In this document: positions 1 through 9,123 of the stretch, piece after piece | How the letters are laid out: every line of letters begins with the position of its first letter | How positions within the stretch are numbered: position 1 is the stretch's first letter | Source: Acinetobacter colistiniresistens | Lineage (GTDB): Bacteria; Pseudomonadota; Gammaproteobacteria; Pseudomonadales; Moraxellaceae | Direction: 5' to 3' | DNA: 64,000 nt | NCBI RefSeq assembly: GCF_024582815.1 | Contig: NZ_CP102099.1 | Location: 62,001 to 126,000 of the forward strand | Notes under the pieces: generated by a model | What the model was told of the DNA's origin: nothing | The model's input: the letters and a program-made list of their open reading frames with translations, nothing else | Databases searched by the model: none | Program-made: the position numbers and the translations under genes

Positions 1-470
1 TTGTCAGGGTTACCGAACTGGTTCAACACAAAGCCTTTACCTTCTGCCTGCATTTGCAGTGCAAGATCACGTGCTCCTTCCATGCCTTGCTGCTGCGTAA
101 CTTCAATCAACTCAGCCCCATAAGCCAACATCGCATCTTTACGCTCTTGGCTCATATTGTTCGGCATGATCAACTTCATTTTATAGCCGCGCATGGCTGC
201 AACCATGGCCAACGCGATCCCGGTATTACCACTGGTCGCTTCGATTAAGGTATCCCCTGGTTGAATCTGGCCCCGTTTTTCCGCCTGAATAATCATGTTA
301 TAGGCTGGACGATCTTTCACCGATCCTGCGGGGTTATTACCTTCTAATTTTGCTAATACCGTGGCTTGGGTATGACACGCTAAACGCTGCAAACGCACCA
401 AAGGGGTTTTACCGACATAATCATCCAGTAAAAATTCATCTGCTAAAAAATCAGTTTGCGTATTCGTCAT
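1..470 (-). CDS. cysM: Cysteine synthase B, 5' part only
   Basis: PLP-dependent O-acetylserine sulfhydrylase that makes L-cysteine from O-acetylserine and sulfide (or thiosulfate) in the cytoplasm. Read from the ATG at 468-470 on the minus strand, the protein has the cysteine-synthase opening around YVGKTPLVRL. It then shows NPAGSVKDRPA, which holds the PLP-binding lysine in the form typical of CysM, and EATSGNTGIALA, the phosphate/substrate loop. About 156 codons are present and the C-terminus lies left of the window. It is divergent from gacS, and the 149-bp gap must hold both promoters. CysM rather than CysK is inferred from the GSVKDRPA form of the lysine motif. Confidence 0.93.
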   Translation of the reverse strand, partial: MTNTQTDFLADEFLLDDYVGKTPLVRLQRLACHTQATVLAKLEGNNPAGSVKDRPAYNMIIQAEKRGQIQPGDTLIEATSGNTGIALAMVAAMRGYKMKLIMPNNMSQERKDAMLAYGAELIEVTQQQGMEGARDLALQMQAEGKGFVLNQFGNPD

Positions 471-619
471 GATCGACACCGATATTAAGGTGGCGACTAT
501 TGTATGAAAAAAACGGCAATACTGCACCATTTCACTCTGCTTTTTATTGCCAAGCAGATGTCCTTGATTTTCACAAAGCGTGCTAAGATGTTGCGCAGAA
601 TGATAAATCTGACCGCACT

Positions 620-3430
620 ATGTCAAATTTCAATAAGACCATATCGAAACGTTTACGCCTCAATCATGCTTATGGGCAGTTGATTGCACTGATTCTTGTG
701 CCAATTGCAATTTTGACCAGTGTAGGGATTCTTTGGGTTTTAGCAGAAACAACCAATTCAGCCAAACAACAACAACGCTCAGATGCTGCTGCGATTTTGG
801 CGCGTTATCACCAAACCGCAAATGATTTATTACGCTTGGTACAAGAACAACCAGATCAATATGATCGCGCTCAAAACATTATGCAAAAAATGTTTGATGA
901 GAAGAACTTACAGCGTGCAGTCTTGATTGACAACAAAGGCCAAACCTATCTCAGTGTCGGGTATCAAAACAACCGGTTTTGGCCCAGTTTTCCAGAAAAT
1001 CGTAATTTTTTCGGCCCAATTCCGCATAATCACAACAGTATTTATGGTTCAAAATTAGACAGCAGCAATTCAGATTCAGTCTGGTTGATGATTGAACTCG
1101 ATAACCAACCACTCGAATTAGCACGCTACAAAATTCTGTTATCTCTGGTCGTGACCGGACTGATGACCTTACTGATTTTATTGTTCTGTTTAAACGTTTT
1201 CTCACGTCGCTGGCTCGCACCGCTCTATGAAATCCGCATGCAGATGCAACGTCTCAATGCCGACACCCTAGATCAGCATATTGTGGTGAACAGTACCGGT
1301 GAACTGCGTTTACTGCAGCGTGATATTGCCAATGTGGTGAAACGTCTGCATTTCAGTTTTTTAGAATTAAAAGAACATACCGAACAAACCGAAGAAGATT
1401 TACGCCGAACACTGGATACCTTAGAAGTTCAGAACATTACCTATCGCCAGGCGCGTGACCAAGCAATTTCATCAAACCAGTCTAAATCGGTGTTCTTGGC
1501 CAACATCAGTCATGAACTCAGAACACCGCTAAACAGTATTGATGGCTTTATTCACTTATTACTACGCCAACAAAACCTCAGCAATGAGCAGAACCTTTAC
1601 CTGCAAACCATTCGCAAATCTTCTGCTCACTTATTGGCGCTGATTAATGATGTACTGGATTTCTCAAAAATTGATGCAGGTAAACTCGAACTCGAAACGG
1701 CTCCTTTTGACCTTGAAGAAGCTATTTTTGATGTGATGGATATGCTCTCGCCTTTGGCTGCACAAAAGCATATCAATATGGCGTTTTACTATGCAGAGAA
1801 CATTCCCAAGCATGTGGTCGGTGATGCGCTACGCTTTAAGCAAATCCTGACCAACCTGATTTCCAATGCGATCAAGTTCACCCCTGATGGTGAAATCATC
1901 GTGCGGGTACGTATGGAAGATGATGAGATCGGGCAATGTTTACTGCATTTTAGTGTTCAAGACAGCGGCATTGGTCTGAGTGGCACTGATCGTAAAAAGC
2001 TGTTTGAATCCTTCTCTCAGGGCGATGCATCGGTGACACGCCAATTTGGCGGTACAGGACTTGGCCTCGCCATTTCCAAACAGTTGGTGCATTTGATGCA
2101 TGGTCAGATTGGCTTTGAAGATAATCAAGAACGCGCGCCAACTGAAAAAGGCTCAACCTTCTGGTTCACCGCTTCATTTAAAGTTGAAGAACAGGATGAG
2201 TTTGTTGAACATCCTCGTTTCGACCATTTACAAGTGGTGTCTTATCTTGCCCATCCTGCAACGGCTAGCGTACTACGTTCATATTTAGAGAACTACCATG
2301 TCTCTCACATTGAAACACAATCGATTCTGGACTTATTCAGCCGTTTGAATCATCTCAATCAACAAGAAAATACTTGGCTGATTGTCGATCATAGTGGTGA
2401 TACAGAGGCCTTACTCAAAGAAATTCGTCAACGCTATCATGGCAATTTAGCAGTTTATGGCTATCAGATGAGTCTGGAGCCAAACATGCTGAATGAGTAT
2501 CGTGCACGGCCATTGTATCAACCGCTGAGTCGTCGTGAATTGGTACAGTTACTGGGTAATCAACCCATTTTTGAACAAGAATCCGAAGACTTTAACGGTC
2601 AAGGCTTGCATGTCTTGGCTGTGGATGACCATTTGCCGAACTTGATTGTGCTTGAAGCCCTGCTCGGTGAGCTCAATGTCACCACCACCAAAGCTTTGAG
2701 TGGACAAAAGGCCATCGATATCATTCAGGAACGCATCGAACAAAAATCACCGCCATTTGATCTCGTGTTCATGGACATTCAAATGCCAGTCATGTCCGGG
2801 ATTGATACCACACGTGCGATTCGCTCTCTCGAGTCAACCTTGGACAACGGTATGCAATTGCCGATCATTGCACTCACCGCCCATGCGCTGGCCGATGAAA
2901 AGCAAAAGCTACTCAAAGTCGGTATGAATGATTATGTGACCAAGCCGATTCAGATGGAGCAGATTATTCAAATCCTGACCCATTGGACCAAAAACAATTT
3001 CAGTACTCAGCCTGCGACGACTGAGCCGAAGCGCCCAACCGAATCCATTGATCCACAAATCTTAAACTGGCAGCAAAGCGTGCAGCTTGCAGCCAATAAA
3101 GAAGATTTGGCGCAAGATTTATTGAATATGCTGGTGGATAGCTTTGATACCGAGCTGGCAGAAATGCAACAATTGATTGAAATGGAAGATTTTCCACAAC
3201 TGGAACACGTCCTGCATCGCCTCTATGGCGCAACCCGTTATGTCGGCACACCCAACTTGCAGCAAGTCTCTGGTGAATTTGAACAATTTGTCTCGACGCT
3301 ACGTAAAGAACGGCGCAAGGCTGATGATGTGTTTATTCGTGAGACCAATCATCGTTTCAATGAGCTCAGCACAGCCATTGAACAGGTTCGACAGGCGGCT
3401 AATTTAATCTTGCATAGCTACGATAATTAA
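620..3430 (+). CDS. gacS: GacS/BarA-type hybrid sensor histidine kinase
   Basis: Membrane sensor of the GacS/GacA two-component system, a global regulator that in gammaproteobacteria acts through small RNAs and Csr/Rsm proteins. Visible order over 936 residues: TM1 at about 17-42, a periplasmic region, TM2 at about 171-193, a HAMP linker, a HisKA domain with H298 in SHELRTPLNS, and a HATPase with N box (LTNLISNAIKF) and G1 box (DSGIGL). A degenerate middle region follows, then a receiver domain with D719 in VFMDIQMPV and the K of YVTKPI, and a C-terminal Hpt domain with H866 in LHRLYGATRY. This is the full phosphorelay architecture of BarA/GacS. It is divergent from cysM. The cognate regulator gacA is not in the window. 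Confidence 0.94.
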   Translation: MSNFNKTISKRLRLNHAYGQLIALILVPIAILTSVGILWVLAETTNSAKQQQRSDAAAILARYHQTANDLLRLVQEQPDQYDRAQNIMQKMFDEKNLQRAVLIDNKGQTYLSVGYQNNRFWPSFPENRNFFGPIPHNHNSIYGSKLDSSNSDSVWLMIELDNQPLELARYKILLSLVVTGLMTLLILLFCLNVFSRRWLAPLYEIRMQMQRLNADTLDQHIVVNSTGELRLLQRDIANVVKRLHFSFLELKEHTEQTEEDLRRTLDTLEVQNITYRQARDQAISSNQSKSVFLANISHELRTPLNSIDGFIHLLLRQQNLSNEQNLYLQTIRKSSAHLLALINDVLDFSKIDAGKLELETAPFDLEEAIFDVMDMLSPLAAQKHINMAFYYAENIPKHVVGDALRFKQILTNLISNAIKFTPDGEIIVRVRMEDDEIGQCLLHFSVQDSGIGLSGTDRKKLFESFSQGDASVTRQFGGTGLGLAISKQLVHLMHGQIGFEDNQERAPTEKGSTFWFTASFKVEEQDEFVEHPRFDHLQVVSYLAHPATASVLRSYLENYHVSHIETQSILDLFSRLNHLNQQENTWLIVDHSGDTEALLKEIRQRYHGNLAVYGYQMSLEPNMLNEYRARPLYQPLSRRELVQLLGNQPIFEQESEDFNGQGLHVLAVDDHLPNLIVLEALLGELNVTTTKALSGQKAIDIIQERIEQKSPPFDLVFMDIQMPVMSGIDTTRAIRSLESTLDNGMQLPIIALTAHALADEKQKLLKVGMNDYVTKPIQMEQIIQILTHWTKNNFSTQPATTEPKRPTESIDPQILNWQQSVQLAANKEDLAQDLLNMLVDSFDTELAEMQQLIEMEDFPQLEHVLHRLYGATRYVGTPNLQQVSGEFEQFVSTLRKERRKADDVFIRETNHRFNELSTAIEQVRQAANLILHSYDN

Positions 3431-3505
3431 CGTGACTGCCCTGTCATGTTTCGACACAGGGACTCATGTTATGCTGCCGAATCAAACACAATAAGAGTAA
3501 GGCAG

Positions 3506-4294
3506 ATGGCACTTTTACGCGTTGAAAAGAACAATGGAATCGCAACCGTTTCCTTAAACCGTCCAGATAAACGTAATGCAATGAGCTTTGCCTTACTCAA
3601 AGAACTGGTGGCAACTGCAAAAAAAATTGAAAAAGATCGTTCTATCCGTTGTGTCATCCTGACTGGTGAAGCACAAGTCTTTAGTGCAGGCATCGACCTT
3701 TCTGATTTAAACAATCCTAAAAATACTGCTTTTGCGGCGTGGGAACTGATTAAACCCGGACAAAGTCTATTCCAGAAGGCTTTCCTGATTTGGCAAAATT
3801 TACCAATCCCTGTGATTGCAGCAATCGAAGGCTATTGCTTTGGTGCTGGGATGCAACTGGCGCTTGCTGCGGACATTCGCATTGCAACACCAACTAGCCA
3901 AATGTCGATTATGGAAAGTCGTTGGGGTCTGGTGCCTGATATGGGGCTGACCCGTTCACTCAAAGGGCTGATTGGGGTTGACCTTGCCAAAGAACTGACA
4001 CTCACTGCACGTATCTTTGATGCCGAATATGCCAAAGAAATTGGCTTGGTCACCCACTTGGATGCTGATCCACTTCGCAAAGCTAACAGCATTGCTGAAG
4101 AAATTTTACAACGTTCACCAGATGCCATCATGGCAGCCAAACGTGTCTTGGATGCGATGGAACACCAACCAGAAAAAGCATTGCGTTTAGAAAAACTTTG
4201 GCAACTCAAGCTACTCTTGGGTAAAAACAGTAGCTTGGCTCGTAAAAAGGACAAAAACCCAGAGATTCAATTCCTGCCGCGCCAATACAAATAA
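3506..4294 (+). CDS. Enoyl-CoA hydratase/isomerase (crotonase) family protein
   Basis: Crotonase-fold enzyme acting on acyl-CoA thioesters. The N-terminus (VEKNNGIATVSLNRPDKRNAM) and the oxyanion-hole segments FSAGIDLSDL and GYCFGAGMQLALAADIRIA are clear. The segment SIMESRWGLVPDMG follows, where members carry the catalytic acid (E) next to the active site. At 262 residues it has the normal family length. The ATG at 3506 is chosen because the longer frame from 3446 adds about 20 residues unlike the family and spans the intergenic DNA after gacS. The next gene starts 21 bp downstream, so co-transcription is likely. The exact substrate is not readable; crotonase members range over hydratase, isomerase and hydrolase activities. 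Confidence 0.88.
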   Translation: MALLRVEKNNGIATVSLNRPDKRNAMSFALLKELVATAKKIEKDRSIRCVILTGEAQVFSAGIDLSDLNNPKNTAFAAWELIKPGQSLFQKAFLIWQNLPIPVIAAIEGYCFGAGMQLALAADIRIATPTSQMSIMESRWGLVPDMGLTRSLKGLIGVDLAKELTLTARIFDAEYAKEIGLVTHLDADPLRKANSIAEEILQRSPDAIMAAKRVLDAMEHQPEKALRLEKLWQLKLLLGKNSSLARKKDKNPEIQFLPRQYK

Positions 4295-4315
4295 TCCTAA
4301 CGGGAGCACATTCAC

Positions 4316-5182
4316 ATGCATGCGAATCAAAAAACACCAATCGCTTTTTTGGGTATGGGGTTAATGGGCACACGTATGGCAAGCCGACTATTGCATGCAG
4401 GTTATTCTGTTGCAGTCTGGAATCGCAGTCCACATGCATGTGAACCGCTCCTTCAACAAGGTGCATCATTATTAGCGATCGATCAGATTGCCCTTTATCC
4501 CGTTATTTTGACCTGTTTGGCCGACGATCAGGCGATGCAAAGTGTTTTTGCCCAGATTCAACCGTATTTACAAGCACAGCAAGTTATTGTTGATTTCTCT
4601 AGTTTATCGGTGCCTGCAACACAACAACTGGCTCAATCTGCTCAACAGCAGCAGGTCACTTGGATTGACTCCCCTGTATCCGGCGGCACTATTGGTGCAG
4701 AGCAAGGCACATTGGTTATTTTTGCTGGCGGTGATGCAGAAACCATCGAGCAGCTCACCCCGATTTACAATGTACTGTCGCAGCGTGTGACTCGGATGGG
4801 CACATCGGGTACTGGGCAAGCCACCAAAATTTGTAATCAACTGATTGTTGCTGCCAACAGCACCCTGATCGCAGAAGCAGTCGCCCTTGCCGATCAAGCA
4901 GGCGTCGACACCGCATTACTCGCACCCGCACTTGCAGGTGGTTTTGCCGACTCAAAGCCCTTTCAAATCCTTGCACCACGTATGGCAACTCAAACTTTTG
5001 AGCCTGTACAGTGGAAAGTGCAAACCTTATCAAAAGACTTAAACAATGCCTTACTTTTGGCACAAAGTTTTAACTTAAAGATACCTGTTGCACAAAAAGC
5101 TCTATTACAGTTACAAGCCCACCAAGAAAATGGCTTTGCTGATAAGGATTTAGCGACTATTATCAAAATTACAGAACAATAA
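4316..5182 (+). CDS. NAD(P)-dependent beta-hydroxyacid dehydrogenase (GlxR/MmsB family)
   Basis: Oxidoreductase of the 3-hydroxyisobutyrate dehydrogenase / tartronate semialdehyde reductase family. The N-terminal Rossmann motif IAFLGMGLMGTRMASRLL is at about residues 8-25. The substrate-binding signature DSPVSGGTIGAEQGTL is at about 116-131, and the catalytic-lysine motif GTGQATKICNQL is at about 163-174. Length (288) is normal. A GGGAG Shine-Dalgarno sits just before the ATG. The next gene, a hydroxypyruvate-isomerase-like protein, starts 30 bp on. In other bacteria these two families act together on tartronate semialdehyde/hydroxypyruvate or on four-carbon acid sugars, but no glyoxylate carboligase gene is present here, so the substrate stays open. 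Confidence 0.87.
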   Translation: MHANQKTPIAFLGMGLMGTRMASRLLHAGYSVAVWNRSPHACEPLLQQGASLLAIDQIALYPVILTCLADDQAMQSVFAQIQPYLQAQQVIVDFSSLSVPATQQLAQSAQQQQVTWIDSPVSGGTIGAEQGTLVIFAGGDAETIEQLTPIYNVLSQRVTRMGTSGTGQATKICNQLIVAANSTLIAEAVALADQAGVDTALLAPALAGGFADSKPFQILAPRMATQTFEPVQWKVQTLSKDLNNALLLAQSFNLKIPVAQKALLQLQAHQENGFADKDLATIIKITEQ

Positions 5183-5212
5183 ATAGGATCTATTGATTCA
5201 GGGAGTCCTAAC

Positions 5213-6007
5213 ATGAGCCATCTTGCAGTCAATTTATCAATGATCTTCACTGAAGTTCCCTTAATCGAGCGTTTCGCCTTAGCACAAGCCCACGGTTTTC
5301 AGCATGTAGAAATTCAGTTCCCCTATGAACTCGACGTGATTGATATTCGAACCCAACTTGAACAATATAATCTTTCACTCTGCCTGATCAATGTCCCTGC
5401 TGGCGACTTAATGCAAGGGGGTAATGGTTTGGCTGGTGTACCTGGACGAGAAATTGAATTTCACCAAGCACTGGAACAAGCGATTCGCTATGCCACTGCA
5501 CTGGATGTGCCCCGTGTCAACATTCTGGCAGGTAAACAGCCGTTGGATGCGGATCTGTTGCCTTGCTTGAATACTCTGGCAAGCAACCTAAAGCTCGCCT
5601 GCCATCTGTTGACGGAACAAGGTATTGAACCTGTGTTTGAAATGATCAATGGCACTGATATGCCACGCTTCTTGGTTCAAAATATTGCCCAAGCCCAAGA
5701 AATGCTGGAAGCCATCAACCACCCAGCCCTGAAAATGCAATATGACTGTTACCATATGGCGATGATGGGTGAAGATGTTTTAGCAGGACTACAGGAAAAT
5801 ATCGAGCAGATTGGACATATTCAATTTGCTGACTGTCCAGACCGCCATGAACCCGATACTGGCAATATTCCCTATAAACAAATCTTTGACTGGTTACAAC
5901 AAAGTGACTACCGAGGTCTGATTGCTGCGGAATACAGACCAAAAACGCATTCAGATCAATCTTTTGCATGGAAAAAGAAGTATTTTTCTAATGATGTGAA
6001 TACATAA
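5213..6007 (+). CDS. Hydroxypyruvate isomerase-like TIM-barrel protein (Hyi/OtnI family)
   Basis: Xylose-isomerase-like TIM barrel enzyme of 264 residues. Landmarks are the N-terminal NLSMIFTEVPLIERF and VEIQFPY, the central GLAGVPGREIEFHQALEQAI typical of hydroxypyruvate isomerase, FEMINGTDMPRFLV with a metal-ligand glutamate, MQYDCYHMAMMGED, and HIQFADCPDRHEPDTGNI with further metal ligands. The reaction in the family is isomerisation of hydroxypyruvate to tartronate semialdehyde, or of 2-oxo-tetronate (OtnI). It lies downstream of a matching dehydrogenase with a good GGGAG ribosome-binding site, so the two probably form an operon. Family assignment is solid; substrate is inferred. Confidence 0.86.
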   Translation: MSHLAVNLSMIFTEVPLIERFALAQAHGFQHVEIQFPYELDVIDIRTQLEQYNLSLCLINVPAGDLMQGGNGLAGVPGREIEFHQALEQAIRYATALDVPRVNILAGKQPLDADLLPCLNTLASNLKLACHLLTEQGIEPVFEMINGTDMPRFLVQNIAQAQEMLEAINHPALKMQYDCYHMAMMGEDVLAGLQENIEQIGHIQFADCPDRHEPDTGNIPYKQIFDWLQQSDYRGLIAAEYRPKTHSDQSFAWKKKYFSNDVNT

Positions 6008-6088
6008 ACTGTTACTGCTAAAATTTGAACTTTTTAGAGAAAAACGGTATATTTGATGATGAGCAATTGTCAGGAAAATATACCCTCT

Positions 6089-6487
6089 ATGAATTTAGAA
6101 CCATCGCCCAGCGCTTCTAATTCTCACGATCTAAAAATCAAAACAGCGAACAAAGATGTACAAGCATGCCTAAACGTTGTACATGAAGCTCTCACTGATG
6201 TAAAAGCCAAAGATATTCTTGAACTTGACGTAAGTACGATCAGCAATGTTGCCGATGCAATTGTGATTGCAAGCGGTACATCAACGCGTCATGTTAAAGC
6301 CCTTGCAGATAATGTTGCTGATGAAGCACGTAAAGCAGGTTTCCGCCCAATCGGTGTCGAAGGTGAACGCGATGCTGAGTGGATCTTAATCGACCTCGGT
6401 TTTGTTGTGGTACATGTCATGCTACCAACCGCGCGTAAGTTCTATGATTTAGAAAGCTTATGGCGTGCGCCAGAGTCTGTAGCGTAA
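6089..6487 (+). CDS. rsfS: Ribosomal silencing factor RsfS
   Basis: Iojap/RsfS family protein that binds ribosomal protein uL14 on the 50S subunit and blocks subunit joining in starvation. The core motifs are ILELDVSTISNVADAIVIASGTSTRHVKA split over two strands, then GVEGERDAEWILIDLGFVVVHVM and ARKFYDLESLW at the C-terminus. Length is about 132 residues. The ATG at 6089 is preferred. Possible earlier starts at 6056 or 6059 (or a TTG at 6053) add 10-12 residues of no visible function. The weak Shine-Dalgarno signals (AGGA at 6072-6075) do not settle the choice. A strong terminator follows. Confidence 0.9.
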   Translation: MNLEPSPSASNSHDLKIKTANKDVQACLNVVHEALTDVKAKDILELDVSTISNVADAIVIASGTSTRHVKALADNVADEARKAGFRPIGVEGERDAEWILIDLGFVVVHVMLPTARKFYDLESLWRAPESVA

Positions 6488-6495
6488 AGCTCCTC

Positions 6496-6525
6496 AAAAA
6501 AGCGACCGAATAGGTCGCTTTTTTT
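6496..6525 (+). terminator. Rho-independent terminator after rsfS
   Basis: Stem AGCGACC (6501-6507) pairs with GGTCGCT (6513-6519) across a 5-base loop, followed by a run of T. It is preceded by an A run, so it could also act on the opposite strand. Confidence 0.9.
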
Positions 6526-6661
6526 ATACCGTATTCAAGTCAAAAGAGATTCTATACACAGATACGCTATAAGCCGATTTAGCTCTAGATTTCCGACCAT
6601 TCCTTGTAAAATAGAATAGCAATGCTAGTATTAAACCCTCTCCTCTATCACCTAGAATAAA

Positions 6662-7282
6662 ATGAAAGATTCAGCGGCATGGATTGAAACACTCAATAAA
6701 ATTACAGGATTGGCTCAATCAGGTTTGTACTACAGCAAAGATGTGTACGATAAAGAACGCTATCAACAGCTACTTGATCACGTCCGTACCCTGATGGAAT
6801 TAGAAGAAATTGATACCACTCTCTTTATTCCCAATGTATTGCAAGATATTGGCTATGCAACACCTAAAATTGATGTTCGCGCTGTTGTATTTAAAGACAA
6901 TAAACTGCTATTAGCTAAAGAAACACAGGATGGCTTATGGTCGATCCCTGGAGGTTGGGCAGATGTTGGCTATTCCGCCGCTGAAAATGCAGAAAAAGAA
7001 GTGCTTGAAGAAACTGGATTAGAAGTCAGAGCGACCAAGCTGCTCGCACTCACCGATCGTAGAAAGCATCCTCACCCTGCTATGTTCCTGCATGTCTATA
7101 AAGCCTTCTTTTGGTGTGAACTGATTGGTGGTGAACTCAAGCCAAGCATCGAAACTTCTGAAGTTGCTTTCTTTGATAAGGATGAATTACCCCCGATTTC
7201 AACGGCGCGTGTTACAGAAGCACAAATCCATCAGTTTTTTGAATTACAACATAAACTCCCCGAGAATACTTACTTCGATTAG
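6662..7282 (+). CDS. NUDIX hydrolase with N-terminal helical domain
   Basis: Nucleoside-diphosphate-linked pyrophosphohydrolase. The first ~65 residues form the helical extension common to a Nudix subfamily that often hydrolyses ADP-ribose or related compounds. The Nudix core then starts at about residue 70 (DVRAVVFKDNKLLLAKE). The Nudix box, GGWADVGYSAAENAEKEV plus LEETGLE, shows the REUxEE-type helix with E for R at the first position (AEKEVLEETG). Length is 206 residues. It stands alone between two intergenic gaps, and no substrate can be assigned from sequence. Confidence 0.88.
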   Translation: MKDSAAWIETLNKITGLAQSGLYYSKDVYDKERYQQLLDHVRTLMELEEIDTTLFIPNVLQDIGYATPKIDVRAVVFKDNKLLLAKETQDGLWSIPGGWADVGYSAAENAEKEVLEETGLEVRATKLLALTDRRKHPHPAMFLHVYKAFFWCELIGGELKPSIETSEVAFFDKDELPPISTARVTEAQIHQFFELQHKLPENTYFD

Positions 7283-7434
7283 CCTCTTACTTAACAGATA
7301 GATCTCCCTTCCGCACTGCACTCCAAATGCCAATCATCTCCCACCTTTAAATTTGACATGACAAATTGTCAAAACTACAGCACTATACAGATTGTTGAAA
7401 TCCACCAAGAAATAGCATAACTGGAGTACAGGAC

Positions 7435-8259
7435 GTGAAAAAAATACTGATTACAGGCGCCAATACAGGCATTGGTTTTGCCACAGCAGAACAGTTAGTT
7501 AAACAAGGGCAACATGTCATTCTGGCCTGCCGCAATCCCCAGAAAGCCCAAGCAGCACAAAACAAATTACGGGCACTCGATCAAGGGCAAGTTGACCTCA
7601 TCTCCCTCGACCTCAACAGCCTTGAATTGACTCGAAAAGCCGCTGATGAAATCGCAGATCGTTATGGCAATCTGGATGTATTGATCAACAATGCAGGCCT
7701 ATTTGCCAAAACCAAACAGCTGACTGCTGATGGCTTCGAGCAACAGTTTGGTGTCAATTATCTCGGTCATTTTCTATTGACCCAAAAACTGCTTCCCGTT
7801 TTAAAGCAATCTCCTCAAGCACGTATTGTGCATTTGGCCTCAATTGCACATTGGGCAGGCTCAATCAAACCCAACAAATTCCGCGCAGAGGGTTTTTATA
7901 ATCCGCTATTTTATTATGGACAATCTAAGCTCGCGAATTTACTGTTCAGCAATGCTTTGGCGGAGCAACTGGCAGATAGTTCAATTACCAATAATGCTCT
8001 ACACCCAGGTGGCGTCGCTTCGGATATTTATCGCGAGCTACCTAAACCTGTTTATGCGGCGATGAAATTAGGTCTAGTTCCGACCTCAGTTCCTGCAAAT
8101 CTCATTACCCAAATGGCGATTGGCGATGAATGGGAAAAACGCAATGGTGAATATGTCAGTGCACATATGCCTGACTGGAAATCTTCACATGCCAAAAATC
8201 AGCCATTGGCACGAGACCTCTATCAACAATCCCTAGCACTGGTCGAAAAGTTTCTTTAA
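7435..8259 (+). CDS. Short-chain dehydrogenase/reductase
   Basis: NAD(P)-dependent SDR of 274 residues, closest in pattern to the retinol-dehydrogenase/oxidoreductase group. The cofactor motif ITGANTGIGFATAEQL is at about residues 5-20, with CRNP after beta-2 (an arginine there suggests NADPH). NNAGLF is at about 83-88, and the active site has Ser (HLASIAHW) followed by the YGQSKLAN Tyr-x-x-x-Lys pair. The start is a GTG at 7435 with a GGAG Shine-Dalgarno upstream. A terminator hairpin follows directly. Confidence 0.88.
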   Translation: MKKILITGANTGIGFATAEQLVKQGQHVILACRNPQKAQAAQNKLRALDQGQVDLISLDLNSLELTRKAADEIADRYGNLDVLINNAGLFAKTKQLTADGFEQQFGVNYLGHFLLTQKLLPVLKQSPQARIVHLASIAHWAGSIKPNKFRAEGFYNPLFYYGQSKLANLLFSNALAEQLADSSITNNALHPGGVASDIYRELPKPVYAAMKLGLVPTSVPANLITQMAIGDEWEKRNGEYVSAHMPDWKSSHAKNQPLARDLYQQSLALVEKFL

Positions 8260-8274
8260 AAAATCAGCCAAATC

Positions 8275-8301
8275 AAAAAGCCACCCGAAGGTGGCTTTTA
8301 C
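8275..8301 (+). terminator. Terminator hairpin after the SDR gene (pntB-terminator copy)
   Basis: Stem AAGCCACC (8278-8285) pairs with GGTGGCTT (8290-8297) with a CGAA loop and T's on both flanks in the appropriate orientation. It is a near copy of the pntB terminator at 9097-9123 and belongs to the duplicated segment described separately. Confidence 0.75.
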
Positions 8302-8342
8302 AATCCTGATTAGGTCAGATTAGTGACCACCACCATTGATTG
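8275..8342. repeat. Duplicated pntB 3' end plus terminator (copy 1)
   Basis: About 68 bp repeat the end of pntB and its terminator (copy 2, 9098-9167) with only a few differences and a 2-bp indel. On the minus strand this copy still encodes the pntB tail I-N-G-G-G-H-stop but has no gene body. The two copies are in the same orientation and bracket about 755 bp carrying one hypothetical gene. Confidence 0.88.
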
Positions 8343-8352
8343 ATTTAGAGTT

Positions 8353-8871
8353 TTAATCATTAATTCTATATTTTTCAATTACATACTGTTCTAACTCACG
8401 AGTTACACTATCTGTAGTTCTATAAATATCTTCATGCTCCATAAAATGCAAATTCCAATATCCCAACTCTTTATCGTCTTTGTCGTACTCTTTATGGGAT
8501 TCAGGAGGGGGTAGATCAAAATTAGCAATTCGATAAAAATACAAGTTTCCATTTCTGTCGAAATGATTGGTTCTACCGCCCTTTAGATCATATTCATCTA
8601 CATCTCTAGCCATCAATACAAATTGATTATTGATTAAAATATAATGATCCACGGTGAAACCAACGCTATTCTTTACTTCTCGACCCGAATACTGCTCAGT
8701 ATAAGCCACTAAGTTATATTTTTCTCCAGCGTAGAGAGAGGTGGTGATAACTCGATTTAAACGATTAATTATGCTTATTTCTTCATAGATAAAATTATTA
8801 TCTTTATCTAAGCAGGTAATTTTGGAAGACACCCAAATAGATCGTGCCATACCAACATCTAAATCATTCAA
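8353..8871 (-). CDS. Hypothetical protein inserted between duplicated pntB ends
   Basis: I do not recognise this 172-residue protein. It is polar, aromatic-rich and acidic toward the C-terminus (for example DLPPPESHKEYDKDDKELGY), with no signal peptide or membrane segment, so it is probably cytoplasmic. The first in-frame start is TTG at 8871; the first ATG is at 8850. The frame stays open upstream for about 18 more codons without an ATG, so the real 5' end may be missing or use a rare start. It lies between direct repeats made of the pntB end, which points to acquisition by an insertion/duplication event. Its size and position are compatible with an orphan immunity-type or accessory gene, but nothing shows that. 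Confidence 0.55.
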   Translation of the reverse strand: MNDLDVGMARSIWVSSKITCLDKDNNFIYEEISIINRLNRVITTSLYAGEKYNLVAYTEQYSGREVKNSVGFTVDHYILINNQFVLMARDVDEYDLKGGRTNHFDRNGNLYFYRIANFDLPPPESHKEYDKDDKELGYWNLHFMEHEDIYRTTDSVTRELEQYVIEKYRIND

Positions 8872-9096
8872 TATAATCTTTTTATTGGATAATCTTCGTG
8901 TGCTTCTTGAACTGTGACTTCAATCATGATGCAAAGATATGCATGAGTGCATTATTATCAGTATTTTTAGTCTATAAGATATTTTTATTTTTTCAAGCAA
9001 TAAAAATCTTACCCCTATTAACTTAAATCAATTCAGAGTAATCGCATCACTTTATTCTTAGATAAATTCAACATTACGACAACATAATATCTTTAT

Positions 9097-9123
9097 AAAA
9101 AAGCCACCCAAGGGTGGCTTTTA
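9097..9123 (-). terminator. Terminator of the pnt operon
   Basis: Stem AAGCCACCC (9101-9109) pairs with GGGTGGCTT (9112-9120) with a 2-base loop. In minus-strand direction it is followed by a T run, 24 bp beyond the pntB stop. Confidence 0.88.

Noticed and set aside
3446..3505. Longer start for the enoyl-CoA hydratase
   Set aside because: The extra 20 residues are unlike the family and cover the intergenic gap after gacS.
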